Shown here: positions 59,246-64,000 of the stretch, in pieces
How the letters are laid out: every line of letters begins with the position of its first letter
Numbering within the stretch: the first letter of the stretch is position 1
Assembly: GCF_964656455.1 (NCBI RefSeq)
Contig: NC_135726.1
Location: forward strand, 6,334,001-6,398,000
Source of the DNA: Halichoerus grypus
Lineage: Eukaryota; Chordata; Mammalia; Carnivora; Phocidae
DNA: 64,000 nt
Direction of reading: 5' to 3'
Program-made: the position numbers and the translations under genes
The notes under the pieces: generated by a model
Told to the model about the DNA's origin: nothing
The model's input: the letters and a program-made list of their open reading frames with translations, nothing else
Database searches by the model: none

Positions 59246-59624
59246 ATGTCGACTTTCCACTTAATGCTATGCCCTCAGCTAATTTTCTTCCCAAATGTGT
59301 CTGGCCTTTTAGGTTGTATACCTCACATCCCTTTTACCTGTATCAGGGTTACTCCCCTTATCATCTTTACCGACTTCGTCTTTATTGCTTTGACTGCTTT
59401 GTATTAAGCACAAATAATTTTCAGATCATGCATGGAATTTGAACAGCACCATTTCTAAACCGTCTAGCCTCGATGTATTTTCCTGATCTCAATACAGTAA
59501 GAACACAGTTACCTTTTGCCTCTAGGTAGTACGTGGGCAATAATTTAAAACATACCACCACAGAGTTAAACCACTTGGAGCTGTTTTTATCTTCCTTGAA
59601 GCAAACATAGTAAAATTTTATTTT

Positions 59625-59817
59625 ATTTTTTTTAGATTTTTTTATTTTTTATTTTTTTATTAGAGAGAGAGAGAGTACAAGCAGGGGAAGCGGCAGGTAG
59701 AGGGAGAGGGAGAAGCAGGCTCCCAGGGAGCCCGACGTGGGGCTCGACCTCAGGACCCTGAGATCACGACCTGGGCCGGAGGCAGCTGCTTAACCGACTG
59801 AGCCACGGAGGCGCCCC
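59625..59817 (-). mobile_element. SINEC SINE
   Basis: Flanked by agtaaaattttatttt (59609-59624 and 59818-59833). Body end 'gccacggaggcgcccc'. Confidence 0.96.
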
Positions 59818-59833
59818 AGTAAAATTTTATTTT

Positions 59834-61035
59834 TATGAAAGCAGTCTTCAATTCTCCTATCTGTTCTGGACTCCAGTAGCACCTAGATTTGTATATTGCA
59901 TTATACCCGAGGGTTAGCAGTTGTCATCTTGAACTCAGGGGGTGAAGGAACTGTGTGCGTAATCTAAGGTTCTTATTACTGATCCTTAGCATTTAATTAG
60001 GTCTTTGTAAATTTAAAGTACCCATAGTCATTTTTATGAGTTTTCTCATAACTTCCCTGTGAGATATCAACTTTATTACCCTCACTTTTATCTTAGTATT
60101 ATCAAGAGGTCAGGTGGATTTAAATTTCATTTTTTCTTGTTTGTAATTAAGATTCCTTTTTCTGGCTCATGCACTTAACTTTAACCCATATCCACTAGAA
60201 TGAGTGCTCAGGTCAGATGTGACCGTTCACCCTCCACTCAGGGGAAAGCAATTACTAAGCTGGGTTTTGAAAGAGCCTTAAAGCAGTTGAGATTGAGTGC
60301 CCAGCCCCAGAAGGAATCAGATGGTAACTAATTAATAAAAGAGAAGCCATAAAGTGTAAAGATCAGGCAGCTGGTTGAAGAAAAACTGTATCTACTCTTC
60401 TCCCTTCTGGCTTAGTGTTCTTGGGAGTTTCTTGCAATTTCCTGAGAAATGTGTCTACTGCGTTTTCTCTATGCTTACTGATGTGGGGAGCCAGGAAGGG
60501 AGGCCGTGGCTTCTGGTGGTAATGCTAATGGCTGGTAACCTGTGAAGGTTTTACCCACCTGGTGGATAGGCTTTGTTTCCTTGCTGTTTGTCTTGCTAAA
60601 TCATTACTTTTTCCTTACTCATTGCCACCTTTCTCCTCTGACCCTCCTGATCAGGTCAGTTATATAAATTCTTGCTTCAGATCATTGTGGAATTAGTTGG
60701 AAAGTAATAAGGAGTAGCATGAATAGGCCTGGCAGGTACTCTGATGCGTTAATAATTTGAACTTGTACATTCCCAGCATGACTAATGTGCACATGAACCA
60801 TGGCTGACTTGTGGTCCTGTGACTGCACTGGAATGTGCAGTTTTAAAAACAAAGAATAATTAGAGATTAGGAAGAATTTCTGTTGGAATTTTCCTAATTG
60901 GATTCTGAGGCCTGGCCCATTTTCTGAATCCCTTCTCGTGGAATTCTTGTGGAGGTACTAAGAATATCTTAAACTTTGTTATCTGGCATCCTCTTAATCA
61001 GAATAGAACATCTGTTAACCAAATGGAACATTTCT
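59834..61035. other. SDR42E1 intron 1 sequence, nothing recognised
   Basis: AT-rich unique-looking sequence with no recognisable repeat. Confidence 0.45.
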
Positions 61036-61051
61036 AAAACCTATGTGTGCT

Positions 61052-61264
61052 AGGGGCGCCTGGGTGGCTCAGTCGTTAAGCGTCTGCCTTCGGCTCAGGT
61101 CATGATCCCAGGGTCCTGGGATCGAGTCCCACATCGGGCTCCCTGCTCCGCGGGAAGCCTGCTTCTCCCTCTCCCACTCCCCCTGCTTGTGTTCCCTCTC
61201 TCGCTGTGTTTCTCTCTGTCAAATAAATAAATAAAAAATCTTTAAAAAAAAAAAAAAAAAAAAT
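61052..61264 (+). mobile_element. SINEC SINE, young type
   Basis: Flanked by a perfect 16-base duplication aaaacctatgtgtgct (61036-61051 and 61265-61280), with a long uninterrupted A-tail (61244-61263). Signs of a recent insertion. Confidence 0.97.
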
Positions 61265-62164
61265 AAAACCTATGTGTGCTGTTTCAGTGAATGTCCGCAC
61301 ACTCTTCAGACTTCACCTGGACGCTGCCCACTGGGGTCTCAGTTGCTCACCAGATCCTGTCCTGTTTTCAGCTCAGCACACTGGCATTTCTTCCTCACAG
61401 ATAAGCCTCGAGCCCAGTCCCATCACCCTTTACTGAGACTCTTGGCTGTCTCCAGCCTCACCCTCCTCCAGGGAAAGGTTGACCCTTAGCAAGGACCAAA
61501 GGGAACAAGCCTGTTCAGTAAACCTACAAAGGCTTTCAACTGTCTACAGAATAGAATCTACACTCCCCCCCAGGAACTCAGAGGTGTCTCAAAGCCGACC
61601 CTAGGCCATCTTTCCCACCTCAGTCACCAGCTACGTGCTTTGGCTTCAGTTTGCATACCAGCCCCAGTGGACTCACCATATTAATTGCCCAACACAGCCT
61701 TCCTGTTGCTGTTCCATTCATTAATGATGCCCCCTCAGCCGGTGGTAAGCCTCTGCCTTGTCTCAGCCCGCCTGGATTGTCCTGTTGTCCTGATTCACTC
61801 CTCAGTGAAGTCTTCTCTAATACACCCTTCAGAATCAGTTTCTCTCGACACCACCTCGGTGCTCCCATAGCACTTTGCTTACACCAACATATAACAGTAA
61901 TCTTGTTTTCTCCTTTTCGCTTTGTAGTTTAGATATTTGCAAAAGGCTCTCTCCATCATAAATTCCAGAAAGCAGAATTCTGTCTCATTTAGCTTTGTGT
62001 TGTTTTCACTCCATAACTCAGCATTTCTTAGAAGAGAAGTTAAATGAAAGCAGTGTTCGTTGACAGACATAACGATGACTCTTACACACTGCAGGGCCCT
62101 GTGTCATTTGTGCCCATCATAATTTTACTGAACTGGATGTATTTCACAGTGTTCAAAATCGTCC

Positions 62165-62480
62165 ATAATTTGAACAAATATTTGTTGAGCATCTGCCATG
62201 TTCTAGGTTCTGGTACAGACCTGCCAGTGGAAAAGGCGGAAGGTCTCAGTTCTCATGGAACTTACTCAGTTCTCTTGGAAGGAGAGCAATAGTAAAAAAA
62301 AAAAAAAAAAAAAAAAAGATAATTTTATGTAGCAAAATGTACCATGAAGAAACAAAGCAGTATTTAAGGTAAGGGGAGCTCTTTTAGGGGGATCAGAGAA
62401 GCGTCTCTGATTGAGCAAGTGACATTCAAGCAGACCTACATACTGAAGGGAAGAAGTCTGGGGTGAAGTATCAGTGACTG
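62165..62480 (+). repeat. L2-type ancient repeat with later A-run
   Basis: 'aatttgaacaaatatttgtt' and 'gagcatctgccatgttctag' start the module; 'gattgagcaagtgacattca' continues it. A 23-base A-run sits inside at about 62296-62318. Confidence 0.6.
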
Positions 62481-62851
62481 ACATCCAGTGTGTTTGGAAA
62501 CAGCCTCGGTAGCCGCAACACCAACTGATCGCTGCATGATGGACTGGTTAGCTTTCCTGGCCATCTGATGTACTTAGTACGCTCATCCAGAAGAACTTGT
62601 CAGGCTTTGTGCAACCCTATACGTTTGAGAGGTGTAATCATGGTATGTGGGAATGTAATAGAGCAATCAATCCCCAGACTCTAGAGCTTGAAGAAAAGGA
62701 AATTGGAGAAATGGCTTCACGGAGTGCCCATTACGTCGGGCATTTTGCTGGGTTTTCATAAGCCTGTGAGCTTATTATCAGCGCCCTGTTTTTCGCTGCA
62801 GCAGTAGCCTCCGAGGGATCAGTAACAGTGTTGCATACTTCTTTCTCATAG

Positions 62852-62945
62852 GTCCAGTGATCTTTTGACTGTCACACATGGACTTCGAAAAATCTCCAAA
62901 GGAAACTGTCCTCATTACAGGAGGAGGTGGCTATTTTGGTTTCCG
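62852..62945 (+). CDS. SDR42E1: SDR42E1 exon 2, first coding exon (ATG at 62878)
   Basis: This exon starts after the acceptor TTTCTCATAG and holds 26 bases of 5' UTR, then an ATG at 62878 with the frame MDFEKSPKETVLITGGGGYFGFR. TGGGGYFG (residues 14-21) is the glycine-rich NAD(P)-binding turn of the extended SDR fold (TGxxGxxG). The exon ends after CG at 62945, with donor GTCAGT following, so codon 23 (Arg, CG|C) is split. It joins in frame to the exon at 63562. Family members I recall have Ser at the fourth residue of TGGSG; here it is Gly, which keeps the motif. Coding is 62878-62945. The product is an extended short-chain dehydrogenase/reductase related to 3-beta-HSD/isomerases; its in vivo substrate cannot be read from sequence. 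Confidence 0.93.
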
Positions 62946-63561
62946 GTCAGTGCATCGATCACACATGTCCATGGAATTATTTTACTGGTAGTTGCTGGAA
63001 AAAACAGCCTTTAGTTGCTGGAAAAAAAACAGAGCCTTCAACTCTGACATTAATGTAGTGTCAGCTTCTACTTGTTTGAATAGTGTTAAATCAGAAATGA
63101 ACTAGGTTGCCCACTGCTCAGATGCTGAAATTCAGAACTACAGATGTATTCTACTTTAAGAAAAATTCTTTGTAAAGGTATTAAATTAGGGAGATAACTG
63201 ACATCACCAAAAACATTAGAAATAATAGTTATTCTTTTGCAGTTCTGTTATCATTCATAAATATTCCAAAGAATGGGTGGTGGTTTCATAAACGGGGGGG
63301 GGGATGGAATATGTAGATGCCACTGTATTAGAAGATAAATCCTCTCAGTTTAATTCGAGTAGATGTGTGGAGCCTCAGTTTTGAATATTTGCATACTTAC
63401 TTACATAAGTAAGAGTTGCACCAATGAACATGTACATGTAAGGGACTTGGGATGAGCCTAGAAGGCTTGGATCAGCCCTACACTGATTGGTAAATTATTT
63501 TATGCACTCTTCCTTAGGCATAGCTTACTAGTGATTTGATCTAACTTGCTTCTCATCTCAG
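62946..63561 (+). other. SDR42E1: SDR42E1 intron 2
   Basis: The intron is 616 bases long, from donor GTCAGT (62946) to acceptor TCTCATCTCAG (ends 63561). Nothing else is recognised in it apart from a nine-G run at 63295-63303. Confidence 0.88.
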
Positions 63562-64000
63562 CCTAGGCTGTGCTCTGAACCAGAAAGGATTCCATGTGAT
63601 TCTGTTCGACATCAGCAGCCCTGCTCATTCTATTCCAGAAGGAATCCAGTTTATCCATGGAGACATTCGCCACCTCTCGGACGTGGAGAGCGCCTTCCAG
63701 GATGTGCATGTCACGTGTGTGTTCCATATTGCCTCTTACGGCATGTCAGGGCGGGAGCAGCTGAATTGGAGCCTGATTGAAGAAGTCAATGTGGGGGGCA
63801 CAGACAACATCCTCCAGGTTTGCAGGAGGAGAGGGGTGCCAAGATTTGTTTACACCAGCACTTTCAATGTCATCTTTGGAGGTCAAGTTATCAGAAATGG
63901 AGATGAATCTCTGCCTTACCTACCTCTTCACCTCCATCCCGATCACTACTCTCGGACCAAATCTATTGCAGAGAAGAAGGTGCTGGAGGCCAATGGTACC
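63562..64000 (+). CDS. SDR42E1: SDR42E1 exon 3 (cut off by the window end)
   Basis: This is the main coding exon of SDR42E1. Base 63562 completes Arg23 from the previous exon; then LGCALNQKGFHVILFD starts at residue 24. The frame is open to the last base (residue 169 of about 390 expected for the family). Visible features are: an acidic Asp39 after the second beta strand (ILFD, typical for the adenine-ribose contact); GDIRHL at about 56-61; the strand-4 segment VFHIASYGMSG; VYTSTFNVIFGG at 119-130, holding the catalytic Ser/Thr region; and YSRTK at 152-156, the YxxxK catalytic pair. No stops or frameshifts are present. The C-terminal substrate-binding half and membrane segments fall outside the window. 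SDR42E2 is the main alternative identity; the match to remembered SDR42E1 and the HSD17B2 neighbour favour E1. Confidence 0.93.

Larger units (their letters stand above)
57798..62851 (+). other. SDR42E1: SDR42E1 intron 1 (inferred)
   Basis: The intron is bounded by the candidate GTGAGT donor at 57798 and the acceptor TTTCTCATAG ending at 62851. It holds three SINEC copies, an L1 fragment near 59 kb and an L2-type repeat near 62.3 kb. The right boundary is firm; the left depends on which donor in the CpG island is used. Confidence 0.5.

Noticed and set aside
61052..61264. tRNA-like sequences within SINEC copies as tRNA genes
   Set aside because: The SINE heads derive from a tRNA but have lost the cloverleaf and are embedded in retroposons; I do not call any as a tRNA gene.

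Overview
The window is nuclear DNA from a mammal of the order Carnivora. The main evidence is about 27 copies or fragments of the carnivore tRNA-Lys-derived SINE (SINEC, Can-SINE; head reads GGCGCCTGGGTGGCTCAG), on both strands, many with clean target-site duplications. Lineage-specific L1 3' ends ('gcactgggtgttat' module) point the same way. The SINE body differs from the dog SINEC_Cf type, so an arctoid carnivore (bear, mustelid or pinniped group) is my best guess. The window has no bacterial-style operons, CRISPR arrays or plasmid features. Almost all short open frames here are chance frames inside repeats or introns.

Only two protein-coding genes are supported, and they point away from each other. 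On the minus strand, the first coding exon of HSD17B2 (17-beta-hydroxysteroid dehydrogenase type 2) lies at 38379-38646 and ends at a GTAAGT donor. Positions 1-38378 are then HSD17B2 intron 1, and possibly later exons that I could not recognise. On the plus strand, a CpG island at about 57640-58065 looks like the promoter and non-coding first exon of SDR42E1. Its first coding exon is at 62878-62945, and its last exon starts at 63562 and runs off the window. The joined frame is open for 169 codons and carries the NAD(P)-binding glycine motif and a YxxxK catalytic motif. Both genes encode short-chain dehydrogenase/reductase (SDR) enzymes, and the head-to-head layout matches human 16q23 as I recall it.

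The remainder is repeat-rich non-coding DNA. Notable items are: a nearly full-length Tigger1 DNA transposon with TA target duplications (1959-4428); an RPL23A processed pseudogene inserted in an MLT1 LTR with an 11-bp target duplication (52040-52552); nested L1 and SINE insertions sharing one target site (328-1148); two hAT elements side by side inside one 8-bp duplication (8302-8714); a SINE split by a short L1 tail (58456-58800); an approximately 197-bp direct duplication 1.63 kb apart (40137 and 41769); and old L1, L2, MIR, MER5A/MER20 and MaLR LTR copies throughout.

How the genes relate: HSD17B2 oxidises oestradiol and testosterone to weaker 17-keto steroids at the endoplasmic reticulum. 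SDR42E1 belongs to the extended SDR group related to 3-beta-HSD. The two are neighbours of one broad superfamily rather than an operon. I found no sign of an undescribed biological system. The items most worth checking are the nested or duplicated structures and the missing HSD17B2 exon 2.
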